Source of the DNA: Phaeoceros laevis
Lineage: Eukaryota > Anthocerotophyta > Anthocerotopsida > Notothyladales
Length of the DNA stretch: 64,000 bases
Direction: 5' to 3'
Assembly: GCA_049999765.1 (NCBI GenBank)
Contig: JBNGIQ010009459.1
Span: forward strand, 163,813-227,812
Of this stretch, positions 20,901 through 32,095 are shown piece by piece. Position 1 is the first letter of the stretch. The number at the start of each line of letters is the position of its first letter. The position numbers were made by a program, and so were the translations under genes. A model generated the notes under the pieces. That model was not told the DNA's origin, made no database searches, and saw only the letters and a list, made by a program, of their open reading frames with translations.

Positions 20901-23699
20901 TGGAGCTCTCTCCACCTCATCAAGTTTGTCATTGGCCTTCCTGCTGCCATAGCCCCAAGGTCTCTTCCTCATCTCAAGATCCAAAGTCCCTAAAGTTTTT
21001 TCAATCTCAACATCCATGCATCGGTGCACAAGAAACACCTCCTGCTCATCAGCAGCATTCCCAAGCACTGTCTGCACCCCCCTTTCAAGTACTCTACCAT
21101 GAAGCATGTGCAAGCCCTTCCTCGTTTCATACAAGTACTCCACAAGAAGAATAGCCGTTTGATCTTTTCCTTTCTGATTCACAACCACAGCTGCTCCAAC
21201 ACAAATCTCCTCACCATTGAAATGAGCTCTCTGATAGAGCAACTTTGAGCAACCAAAGTTCTCTGAGTTGCCCAGCCACTTGAACGAGTTCAAATCGGTA
21301 TCCTTATTCGCTGACTTCTTTAGTACTACAGGATTCGATTGGAAATCCGTGTCCAGCTCGCAGGTTGAATCCTCCTCAGTCTCACTGTCTTCTTCAGCCA
21401 GCTCTTCTTCTACAAATGCCTGCTCTGGCAGCTTTGTTGCCTCCTCGCTCTCTGTGGAATGCTTATTGTAGTATGAGCTCCAAATCCTATTGACAAGACT
21501 GGTGGTGGTAGCTCGCATAGCCTTCTGTTTTTTCATGTCAGGTCCTAAATAAGCCCTCGGATTCAAATTCCTCCCCTTTTTGACAACGATGGTCTTCTTC
21601 TTGGAAACTGACAGCTTGGTGTGGTGCCTCTCCTCCATCCTGGAAGCTAAACCTGAAATGAAAGAACAGCTTCTTATCCGCGCATTAGGATACTCAGCAA
21701 ACTGCTGCAGAATGATCTGCCCATGTACTACAACATATCTTTCCACCTCTGCAAGCTTTGAAGAGATGAAGGTGTTTGCATCTGAAGGTTGCTCAGCAAG
21801 CTTCTTGATAACATCAGCAAAGGACAGCCGAGAAACTCTGATCTCATCTTGCAGCATTGTGATAGTTTTGATGGCTAACTCAGCTGTCCGAAGCACAGGG
21901 GTGTACCAAGGACGGTAGTTCTGGGAAGGGTTGCCGAGCCGGTACCAGGCTCCATCTGTTCGTATCGAGATGAACAGCATGGATGCACCAAACTCGATCA
22001 TCCACTCTTTAACTGCACTCAAGTAAATTCGAATTCCATGAGGTGCTTCACTTTCATTCTGAGAACCTGCACCCGAGTGTGATCCCCCTGGAGAAAATTG
22101 CAGCACCTAGCAGAGTCAGAATGACATATTTGGAAGTAGTAAGCGTTCTGAGCAGCATCATACAGAAAGAATCAAGGTAAAACATAGTGGACTACCTAAG
22201 TCAAATCCTGAGCCGTCATCATCTGTCATCAGTCCGGAACCAAATACTTCGACATCAGTCTCTGTTCCAGCAAGCATTGGCAAAAGTTCCAATGATATCA
22301 AGCGGAAGTCGGAATTGTACAGTGCCCAGTCGTGGAGCATACGACGAGGCAGCTCATCTGGTAACAACTCAGAAACGTCATCATCAAAGAGGATGTACTC
22401 ATCCATCTCGTCCTCAGTTGGCTTGTAGTATGCAGGAAGAGGGTAGTCGGCAGCAATCTCATCCTCATTTATCTTAATGTAGGATGTGCTCTTGCCAGCC
22501 GTAACTTGTGCCTTCTTGAATGACCTGCACAACCACAAAAGTAATGAGTAAAACATTGGAGAAGAGGACCAGACCAGAAATTCTTCAAAGGAGAGGATGG
22601 CATCTTACTTCATCATCTTCTTCTCATCGTTATCAAGCATCTTCTCGTACTTTTGAAACATTCGGGATTCCTCCTCGGTTAGTGTGCCGACAGAAGCATC
22701 AGGATCTGCCTTGGAGCCGCCCTCTCTTATCGTCAGAGCCTTAGGCACTTGAAGAAATCCAACATCCTTCTCGAGAGCTGATCGGACTTCGGCAGCCTCC
22801 TTCAAAGCAACAAGGGCTGGCAACCCAGTGAACAACTGCTCTGCATCAGACGCTGACTCGTCCAGGCCAGTAAGTTGATCCCAGATCAGGCTTCCAAGGC
22901 CCAGAATGTAATCTCGACCAAGCTTCTGCGCTGGAGCAGCCATGCGCTTGGATCTCTGCTTCCGGATAGATAACCCTCTTGAGACACGAGCAATTAGATC
23001 ATCAAGACCAGAATCCGGATTCCCACCATCAGGCTTCGACAGTGCCCTGTAAACTTCAACACATACCAAGGCTTTGTCATATAATGCATCGAAGTACTTC
23101 TTGTAGTCACCTGCTGGCTTCTCACAGGTGTAGTCAGCAACTCCCGTGCTAAGCCACACAATTGGCTTTCCCTCCTCATAACCTGTAATTGACCAAGACT
23201 CCAATTGGCCAAACCCTTCACACCGCAGGCCCGCCTGTTTGTCCAGCGGGCCATTCACAGGCAGCACAACAGCAGTGATATAAAGCGCGTTGGAGTCAAC
23301 AGATTCTATCGGTTGAGCCTTCCCGTGATCGTCATGCACAGTGAAATCAACGAGTCTCCTGTGCGGACGAGCACCTTCACTCGAGGACGCAGTGTGCAAA
23401 ACGGCAGTCTCCTCCTGGTCTACCACCCTTTCCTCCTTCACTGCAATGTGGCAGTTGCTGTCATCCAGCTCAACTGTCTCCTCTTTCAGGCACCGAGCTG
23501 CGGCAGCTCGCCTAGGCCTCCTGATAGCGCATTGCTTTTCATCTGCCACCTCGTCTTTTCCCGACTTCAACACCTGCTTCTTCGTCTTCTTGGTTATCAA
23601 CTCTCCTGCGTCCTCACCAACGAAAACCTTCTCGTCCCCACTAACCTCCTTCTCCGCTACCACCGCTTCTCTCGCTCTTTTCCGCCCTTTCAGAGCCAT
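17964..23699 (-). CDS. MET1: Maintenance CpG DNA methyltransferase (DNMT1/MET1), 1558 aa
   Basis: Twelve exons: 22609-23699, 22196-22524, 20457-22087, 20203-20367, 19927-20122, 19708-19819, 19452-19599, 19125-19322, 18742-19020, 18494-18655, 18194-18412 and 17964-18110 (4677 nt, open). A basic Lys/Arg N terminus is followed by two RFTS-type regions (about 95-350 and 370-620), two BAH domains (about 720-860 and 900-1085) and the C5-methyltransferase domain. Motif [15 protein letters not shown], catalytic GGPPCQ (Cys near 1223), ENVRNF, QSRKR and the closing [12 protein letters not shown] are intact. There is no chromodomain, so this is not CMT. The family copies CG methylation onto new DNA in the nucleus and silences transposons. 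The intron after exon 3 has a GC donor (GCACGT at 20456). It appears full length and functional. Confidence 0.96.
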
Positions 23700-24970
23700 G
23701 CTTGTCGTTCCCTGTGAGGCCCCTACACCATTCCCCCTCGCAGCCTAAAGAAGTGATCAGAGAATGACCTCGAACCTGCTGATTCTCTTCCGCTGCGCTC
23801 CCAGTGCCAAAACACAACTGTTCGGAGCTAGCCGTGAAGAAACCATCCGGGGCCAAATTCACACGTGCAAAAGGGGAGGCAAAGAGGCGCACAGGTGAGC
23901 TTGCGGACCGCCGCACACCACCAAGAGAAGAGCAGGAGGCAAATTGTATGCGGCCAAATCCACAACACACTGGACGAATTCAACCGCTCACAAAACCTGT
24001 GGAAGAGAGGAATGCAGTGCGGGAAGCGAAAGGCTGCAGTGTGCGACGGAAGAAGAATGTGCCTCGGGCTGTGGACGGCAGCCACAGCGCTGCGCTGGGA
24101 GGGGACCGAACTAGCTGGTCTAGGATAGCGGCTGTTGCGGTTGGCGCCAAAACTGGCGCCCAAAAATGAACTTAGAGGCGGGAGTCTAGCGTCTAGCCTT
24201 TAGCAATGGAGTTCACATCATTAATATCCACTACCGGGTAGTGAAGCATCTTTGGTAAACCTGGGTTAAATCTCTGGTTAGGCGGTTCGCTGTGCAGTCT
24301 GTCTACGTGTACTGTAGCAGTACTGGTCAAATCCGAGTCGCGAGGTTCTGCACTCGGATTCATACGCTGACCGACTCTACAGGTCCCGGAAACAGTTCAA
24401 GGTTGGAACCCGAGCGAAGTCCGTGTAATGCGGCCAGTGCGGAGTAGTGCACAGTTGTGCACAGTAAATGTGGACACTTCCTGGACAGATCTGCAGAAAG
24501 GCCAGCTATGGTGTCCTGCCCACACTGCTGGAGCTCTTCCCGCCCTGTCAAAATAATGACTCTCCCCTGACCGGTCTTCCAACGCTCCCGCATCCATTGT
24601 CCTCCAACAGCTTGCTGCTGTTTCCCACTTGCTATAGATATCGCTCAAGCAATTGCACCCCGTTTTTTCGGCGCATCTCTTTCTCTGCCTCAGTTCCAGA
24701 TCTTGGAAATAAATCCCTGACTTTGCGCTGATTCTGAAGCTCATTTCTGTAGCACAATGCGTCATGCGTTGTCTGCTTTAGGTTGCTCTCCTTCCTGGAC
24801 AGCTTGATGGCTGCTTGAACGAGCTCACAGTCGGTCGTCGCACATGCACAGTTTCGAGGCACGATCTTTGGAAGAATTGGCACTCCAGGTTTGCTTGACT
24901 GGGAGAGCAGTGATGCGTTGGGCGCAACAAGGGATCTCTTCTGATCTGGAGGCCAATTTCAGGAGCCACA
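23700..24970. promoter_or_regulatory. Divergent upstream region of MET1 (-) and the COBRA-like gene (+)
   Basis: About 1.27 kb separates the two start codons. No gene is supported inside. A TTGGCGCC inverted pair (GGCGCCAAAACTGGCGCC near 24140) resembles E2F sites (TTTGGCGC). Such sites fit the cell-cycle control known for MET1 genes; I have not shown function here. Confidence 0.4.
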
Positions 24971-27064
24971 ATGAGGCGCTTCGGGAGAAGATGGCTCTTG
25001 GTTACGCTTCTCTTCTTGGTAGAGCTTGTTGCTCATCAGACTGTGGCGCTGAATTCGACTCTAACTGATCAATGTGAAGGAGTCCTGATCACCTACGCCA
25101 CCACCGGCATCGAAGAAATTTTTCCCAAGTTGGCTCTCGGGGATCCTGACAAGCCATACGCCTTCGACTCGGAGCTGACGATCACGAACCAAGGTTTCAT
25201 CGAGGTCAGGAACTGGCAGGTCTTTGTTGGCTTCTTGAACAGGACCATCCTGGTCGCGGCCACAAATGCGGACATGGCAGACGGATCTCCTCTACCGGCG
25301 AACGTGGACAATGGAACTGTCCTGCAGGGGACGCCTGGTAATACAGACCTTCTAACAGCGGTGGACACTGGCGGAGACTTGGAGCAGATACAAGTCCGAG
25401 TTGCAATCACAGGCACGATAAAAGGGATCGATCCCAAGACTCCCCTTCTACCGACGAATCTCAGCTTTGAGGATCCTGCGTGGAAATGCGGAAGACCTGT
25501 TACAGGTAAGCAAACCGCTTTCTGAGGTTTGCTTACCAGAGGTTTAAGGTCAGCTGAGGTGCCTGTAGGCAAGGATTTGCTGTCTCACATTTCCTCTGTG
25601 CTGATCCGTCATTGTTTGCTTGCAGACAATAGGACATTGTACGTCTGCTGTGCCGAGGATAGAAATGCTTCCAGTGACCTTGTACCAGACAAGCTGATTC
25701 CAAGGCAGACTGGGGATATTACCATGCTTTATGACATCCTGAGAACGGATCAAGGGTCTTATGTTGCGCAGGTCACTATATCCAACGACAATCCTCTTGG
25801 GCGTATTGACCACTGGCAACTCAACTGGACATGGACACGTGGGGAGTATATCCCCTGGATGGTTGGAGCAACCGCAACAGAGCAGGATCAAGGAGCATGC
25901 TTGAATGGTAAAGCCGGAGTAGAGAAGCCATCGGAGGACTTCAGTCAAGTGGTGAGTTGCCAGGAGAGTCCCACCATTGTTGATCTGACACTCGACAAGG
26001 CCAACGACGGCAAAGTGGGTAATATTCCTTTCTGTTGCAGGAATGGAACCCTCCTTCCTAAAGTCATGGATCCCAGCCAGTCCCTATCCATTTTCCAGCT
26101 GGGTGTTAACAAGCTTGCAGCTAATGCAGACAGGGATGATTTGGTGCCACCTAGTCGTTGGAGCATAGACCCACGGTACCACTGCTCAAATCCCCTTGTG
26201 GTGGAGCCGAGTGAATTTCCTGACCCTTCCAGTACTCTGCGATCAATTACTGCTGTGAGAACCTGGCAAGTGACCTGCAATATAACCACCCCTGCTGTAG
26301 TGAAACCGACGTGCTGTGTCTCCTTTTCAGCTTTCTACAATGACTCCGTGATTCCTTGCAAGACTTGTGCATGTGGGTGTCCAGAGAGGCCCAACCCAGT
26401 CTACTTCAACTCCCCGGATTCTCCACAGACATGTGATGCCAGAGGAGATGCCATGTTGCTTCCAACTTATGAGCTGCTCGTTCCCTTCGCAAACCGAAGC
26501 AGAGTTGCAAAATCATGGGCAATCCAGAAAAAGCTTCACAAGCCTGCAGTGCCACCTTGCGGTGACAACTGCCCTGTGAACATCAACTGGCACATTCACG
26601 GCGACTTCAGAACAGGATGGACTGCAAGGGTGACCCTCTTCAACTGGGGAAATACCTCTCAGGCTGATTGGTTCACTTCTGTCCAGCTGAACAGGTCTGT
26701 TGCAGGTTTCCAGGACGTGTTCTCGTTCAACGGTACCAGGCTTGCTGGTGACTTGAACAACACCATCTTTTTCCATGGTTTCCAAGGACTCAACTACTTG
26801 AACGGCATTCAGGAGACAAAAAAAGGTTTTGATGCAGGCAAGATGCAGTCCATCATGTCCTTCACCAAGAAAGGTATTGATGTGTTCCCCAAGCTGGACA
26901 TTGTTGCTGGAGACGGTTTCCCCACCGAGGTCATATTTAATGGCGAGGTGTGTTCACTGCCGGACTACATCCCCTCCAGTGGCTGGATCGTACCTTCCAG
27001 ATTTTTAGGAACTTGCCTCGTAGCCATGCTAGCAATAATCTTGGGCCCAGGAGGACTGTGGTAG
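24971..27064 (+). CDS. COBL: COBRA-like GPI-anchored protein (COBL7/COBL10 subgroup), 657 aa
   Basis: Two exons, 24971-25505 and 25626-27064 (1974 nt, open). An N-terminal signal peptide (WLLVTLLFLVELVAHQTVA) and a long N-terminal domain place it in the longer COBRA subgroup. The central cysteine signature CCVSFSAFYN...CKTCACGCPE (about 430-460) is intact. The C terminus ends in a hydrophobic run (FLGTCLVAMLAIILG) after a small-residue stretch, fitting GPI attachment. Many NxS/T sites are present. The family binds cellulose at the cell surface and controls microfibril order and oriented growth. It lies two genes upstream of CSLD in the same direction. The intron falls in phase 1 after GRPVT. 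Confidence 0.95.
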
Positions 27065-27715
27065 CAGAATTACAAGCTCCGCTTGCTCCTCGCTCCATGA
27101 CTGTTAAGCCGCTGTTGGCTAATAGAGTGCAAAGTAGCCCTAGGAGATTCTTTCGCGTGGGGAGCCCACACTCCCTCTTATTGTGAAGTTATCGCTGCGG
27201 CGACGCAGAACTGCCTCATTCATTGTTGTATAAGTGGAGAGTGGAGTCATGATGGCCCAACTGTTTTTTGGCGACGTCAGGTCTTGACACGTCGTTTGCC
27301 CGCAGTCTCCCCTGCCAGTCTCCGGCCGCGTGCGTATGGCCGGGCCCTGGTTGGGGCTTCTCTCTACCTTTTTACTCACCTGCATCGACTTCCTCAACGG
27401 GCATGGCAAAACTCGATGGCGCGATCTGTGTGGCGCGGCACATGGTAAAATACTATGCAGCAAATACGCTATGTATCTAGGCTGTATCTAGCTGACCGTG
27501 AATCCTGCATGCTTTGGCATGGCGAGTGGTGGCTAAAAAGTATGGCTTTCATGCAAATCTGGAGATGCGCGTCACCGAAGAACCAACCGCGACTGATACG
27601 TGTCTACTCCTGGCGCTTCCTGCACTTCTGTGTCAAATCTGTGACCTGAAAAGCTTCACCGGATCTGGACGGTGGACCGTGGACCATTGGCAGGCATGAT
27701 CCCAGGGTGTGAAGC
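27065..27715. other. Intergenic between COBRA-like and GT90 genes
   Basis: It carries the COBL 3' UTR and the GT90 promoter. No ORF with recognisable content. Confidence 0.5.
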
Positions 27716-29694
27716 ATGAAGAATCTGCAGCTCCACAACGCCGCTGGAAAAGCGGCGGAGGGGCTGGCTGCGGGATGCGGGACGGCAAGCAGTACCAAAA
27801 AGAAGTTCATCGTTGCCGTGATCATCTTTCTGCTTGCAGTTTTGCTTCTTCAGGTACCCCGATTCGAGCTCCATCTGGATCCTTCCCGGCTGGTGATGGA
27901 TGATCTCCTTTTCTAACAATGTTACTTTCCGGTGAAGCAGCAGGTTGCATGGACAGACTGGGTGAAGCAGCAAGTTGCTTTGAATGTGTGGGAGGGCAGC
28001 GTGGCCGATCAAGATGTTTACAGCCCCAGACTTGACAGGAACAAGTGGTATCGGCTCAAAGTACCTGATGGAACTGGAGATTGGAAGGAGCGGCTGTGGG
28101 AAAAAGCAAGCTTTGAGTGGTGTAACAAGTTTTCTTGTCCCAACTCTAGATTCATGCAGGAACCTGCTGTGAGCGGTTGGTGGCTTGCCAATGCTACTGT
28201 GCAGTGCCCTGATTATTTTAAGTGGATTCGGGAAGACCTGGCACCTTGGAGTGCTACTGGGGTGACTTTGGAGAATGTGCTGGCTGCTCGGAAGTTTGGA
28301 CACATGAGGGTCACGATTGTTAAGGGGAAGTTGTATGCTGAGTACTATGAGGAGACGTTTGAGACCAGGGGACCATTTACCCTGTGGGGGCTGGCTCTGC
28401 TGCTGGAGAGGTATCCAGGGTTGGTGCCGGATGTGGACTTTGTGCTTCAAATAGGGGACTGGCCTACAATCCCGAAATCAGCCTTTCCTGATTCAGGAGC
28501 CGCTCCATTTGCCTTCAGCTACTGCACCACAGCGAACCATTACAACGTCCCTTTCCCTGACTGGTCATTTTGGGGATGGTAAAGACTTCCTTCTACCATG
28601 ATGTGCTGTGTGGTTCAGAGTCTGTACGATAGAGGTATGTATTGGCGTTTGATTGGTTGCTTGTGGTGCTTTTGCAGGCCTGAAGTAAGAGTGTTTCCTT
28701 GGGAAAGGCAGGGAGCTGAAATATTCCAAGCTGCTGAGAAGAACAGGTGGGAAGATCGAAAGAACATCACCTTCTGGAGAGGAAATCCAAACGTTGGCAA
28801 CATCCGGCGAGCCCTGCTCGACTGTGATATTTCTAAGCGCCCGAATTCCACAGTCCATGCTGGTCACATAGTAAGTGCAAACATGTTCGCTCCTCTGAGC
28901 CTCTGACTGTCTGGAAAGGCACTCCATATCCGTGTTACTGACATCTGTGCCTTGGTGTTTGGAACAGGACTGGTGGCAGGAAAGAGCGAATGGATTCCAA
29001 TCCTCCGACCTTGCGAGGCATTGTGAATACAAGTGAGAGGAGCTGCACATGCACATGGTTTCTGTTACTTTCTTAGCTGCCAGGATGCTGAGAGCTGTGT
29101 GTGCCTGCAGGTACATGATATATGCTGAAGGCAACGCATGGTCGGTGAGCTACAAGTACACAATGGCATGTGGTGCACCCATGCTGGCAATCGAATCACC
29201 ATTCTACGAATTCTTCACACGCAGCTTGCACCCATACGTGCATTACCTTCCAGTCGGCCGTCACCATCTGTGCGACTCAATCGATGCCCAGGTAGACTGG
29301 GCCAACAGCCACAGAGAAGAGGTATGAATCGCACAACCTTCCCTCCATCTGTTACTAGTCTCAGGGCAGTGCAACTACCGGACATGGAAACACTCGAAGC
29401 AGGAAGTAAAACACATCTTCTGTGCTGCAGGCCAAGGCTGTGGCAGAAAGGGGCCTCAAGTTCTTAAAGGAAGACCTCACCATAGATTTCGTCTACGACT
29501 ACATGCTACACCTGCTGCAGGCCTACGCCAAACTACAGAAGTTCACGCCAACAGTGCCCCCTCATGCTGAACAGCTCTGCCCTGCCAAGCTACTCTGTTC
29601 ATCCGGTGAACCAGCGCAAGAGATGATGCACATAAACACTATCCAGACAAGGATAGCTCACGAGCCCTGTAGGTTGAGTCCACCAGCTTCTTAG
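27716..29694 (+). CDS. CAP10/KTEL-type glycosyltransferase (GT90, Rumi/POGLUT-like), 502 aa
   Basis: Exons: 27716-27853, 27941-28578, 28678-28870, 28968-29032, 29111-29321 and 29431-29694 (1509 nt, open). Residues 28-46 (KKKFIVAVIIFLLAVLLLQ) are a type II signal anchor, so the enzyme should face the Golgi or ER lumen. Family motifs are CPDYFKWIREDLAPW, FTLWGLALLLERYPG, DWSFWGWPEV, ITFWRGNP, YMIYAEGNAWSVSYKYTMAC and PYVHYLPV. GT90 members transfer glucose or xylose to protein or glycan acceptors; the acceptor of the plant branch is not settled. The first exon carries only the tail and anchor. The exon 2 start could be 27938 or 27941, which changes one Gln. Confidence 0.93.
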
Positions 29695-32095
29695 CCAGTT
29701 CTGTAGACAAGGGCAACACCCCAAGCCCACCCATTAAATTATGGTCACTGTATCCTGTAGCTGTTCCAGCAGCTCTAATCTTTATACAAGCAAGGAAGCA
29801 AATTTTCCAGCTCATCATCCGTCTCCATCCTCCCTTTCAATGTCACAGACTTGTGGCAGCCTTCAGCTATATTCCCTGTCGCCATTTTTATCCATCTGCA
29901 TCGAATTCTTGTGCTGGCTGGGATAGTCTTCCTCGTAAGCATTCGGCGTGCTCACCAGATCACCATCTGCAGTCGCACCGCATGGCCAACCTAGACCAAA
30001 AAGAAGCTCCAACACTCAAACTCACAATCCCCGTGTCAGCCATAGCCTGTGCGCGAGCAGTAGGTCAACTCCAAACAGTGGCCGCTTCAGAGATCTAAGC
30101 TGTGCACTGCACTGCTGTGCAATCAGTCTCCCTCCAGATGCAGCTAGGACGCAGCTTCTTCCACACACGTCTTGCGATGCTCGTGAAGAATCTAAATGTC
30201 AGGACCTGGAGACGAAACGAAAAAATCCTGCGACAGTTGCTGTTGACATTGGCGTCGCCATCGACATCGCCTTTGCAATTGCCAACACGTTGTGCTACTC
30301 TTAGTCAGATCCAGGTAAGACACAGCACCGAATTGATCTGGCGAAAGCCAGAGTCCCTGGAACACGCCTGGAGTGACGAGCCTGGTTTGAGGGACGGACG
30401 CGGGCGGCGTCTTCGAGTTTGTATGTGCGACCGCCGGTCCGCTCTTGGTTACCACGTGGTTTTGGAAACGACGAACAACCACAACTTCACGCCCGGCTCG
30501 TTCTGTTCTGTTGCATCTACTCCGCACCGTACGGGCCGGCGGCACACGCTACGGTCCATCGACTCCATCGGTGATCTCTGTACGCCAAGCCTGCAAGACC
30601 AATCTGAGAGCGAGATAACAAATTTCTGTTCACACATGTCAAATTACACTCCTTGGCCATTGGTAGTTGGACTTTTTGCGCAGTGACCACGTGACGCCCG
30701 TCTCTTTCTCGAAGACCCTGTTTCGAGGCGGGGTAAAAGGGACCTTGCCCCGTCGTGGCCGCGTCCACGGACGTGGGTGGCCCACCACATCCCCGAACCT
30801 AGCTGGTCCGCCACGTGGAGGGACCGACGGCCGGTCGGATACGCCGTGAGACCGGTTAGGCGCGGGGCCGGATAAGGCTGCGGAATATCCCTTTGCCGTT
30901 CCGCGCCTTGGACAAAAATTTAAATGCATGCGAGGGAAAATTGCGTGAGAAGGAACAAAAAAGAAACGGTCCTATTCGGCATTTGCTAACCGTTGAGCCG
31001 GCATTCCCCCCGGTTACGTTCTGGTTACCGTTGGGAGATGGCGAAAGCGGCGAAATGGCCTAACCGGGTGAGCCCGGTGGCCGGTGGTTTTGCTAGGGTT
31101 GGGAACTTACCGTTCGGCTGCTTCCGCTTCCAGTGCGGTCGTGCCCTCCTTCCTCGATGCGGGTCTGCGAGATCCGGTAGTGGCGGGCCTGTTCTCCTTG
31201 CTTGGTGTGTCCAGCTGTGGCGGATCGTGAAAGCAGTCTTTGCCATCTTTTTTACCGTGTACGCTTGCGGGACCGATCCCGCGAGCGGCGATGGCGGAGC
31301 GAGGTAGTTTCTTGATGAGGTGAACCATCGGCGCTTCTCAGCAAGCGCTGGATCTGCGGTTGCGGCCCACTCCAGTCAAATTTCTATTCCGGTGAGGAGG
31401 GGTAATTTGACTGGCAGTAGCCTCCGCCTAAGCCCTGGTTTGAATCTCTCTCCCCCGCTGGAGTCGTGCTTCCAGCTTTACATCGCGCTTGAGCCTCCGC
31501 TCTTCCATGGTCTGTGGTGTCACTTACCAGCCTGGTATCTGTTGGCGAACCTCCCCTTCCCCGCTTCCACCTCTCTTCTCATCTATTATTACTACCCGCC
31601 TCTCTTCTGCCGCTGTCTTCCATCTCCTTCTCTCCCATCTCCTGCCTCCTCCAGCTCCATTGGGCTGGTTCTCCAGCTGCGCCGGAGCTTCTTGCTCCTC
31701 GAGGGTCAGCCTGGATGAGAACCGCGGACGAGGAGGGGTTGGATCTCGCCGTTCATGCTTCTTTGAGGGTTGTGGTGGTCAGATCTGGGTGCCGCGAGGG
31801 TTGGCTTCAGGGGCCAGCGCTGGTTTTTGGTAGCGGTGGTTTGATGTAGCTCGGGCCGGGCTTCAGGATGATTGTGGTTGCGGCGGGAGGAGAGAGGTGT
31901 AAAGAAAGGTGACGTGGGTGGAGCAGCGCAAGTCTTTGATTTGGGAGTACGGGCACGGTACGGGCATTTCACGTCAAGCCGCTGGTGATCAACCAGACAA
32001 GGTTGAGACCGGAGTAGAGTGGGAACAGAGAGCGAGCGCTACGTCGAGCATTGGAGGATTTTATGTTGGCCGAGGTGTGACCTTCTGCAGCAAGC
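29695..32095. other. Long intergenic stretch and CSLD leader
   Basis: Bases 29.7-30.7 kb have no supported gene. Bases 30.7-31.3 kb are GC-rich and CpG-rich, with AAATTTAAATGCATGC near 30920. Bases 31.4-31.7 kb are pyrimidine-rich (CTCTTCTCATC, CTCTCCCATCTCC) and look like a plant 5' UTR, possibly with a leader intron. ORFs here mix Pro, Ser and Arg from high GC and are probably not coding. Confidence 0.45.

Noticed and set aside
30102-30686. A 194-codon plus-strand ORF before the CSLD leader
   Set aside because: Arg/Ser/Thr-rich, no domain, several overlapping frames equally open in GC-rich DNA.
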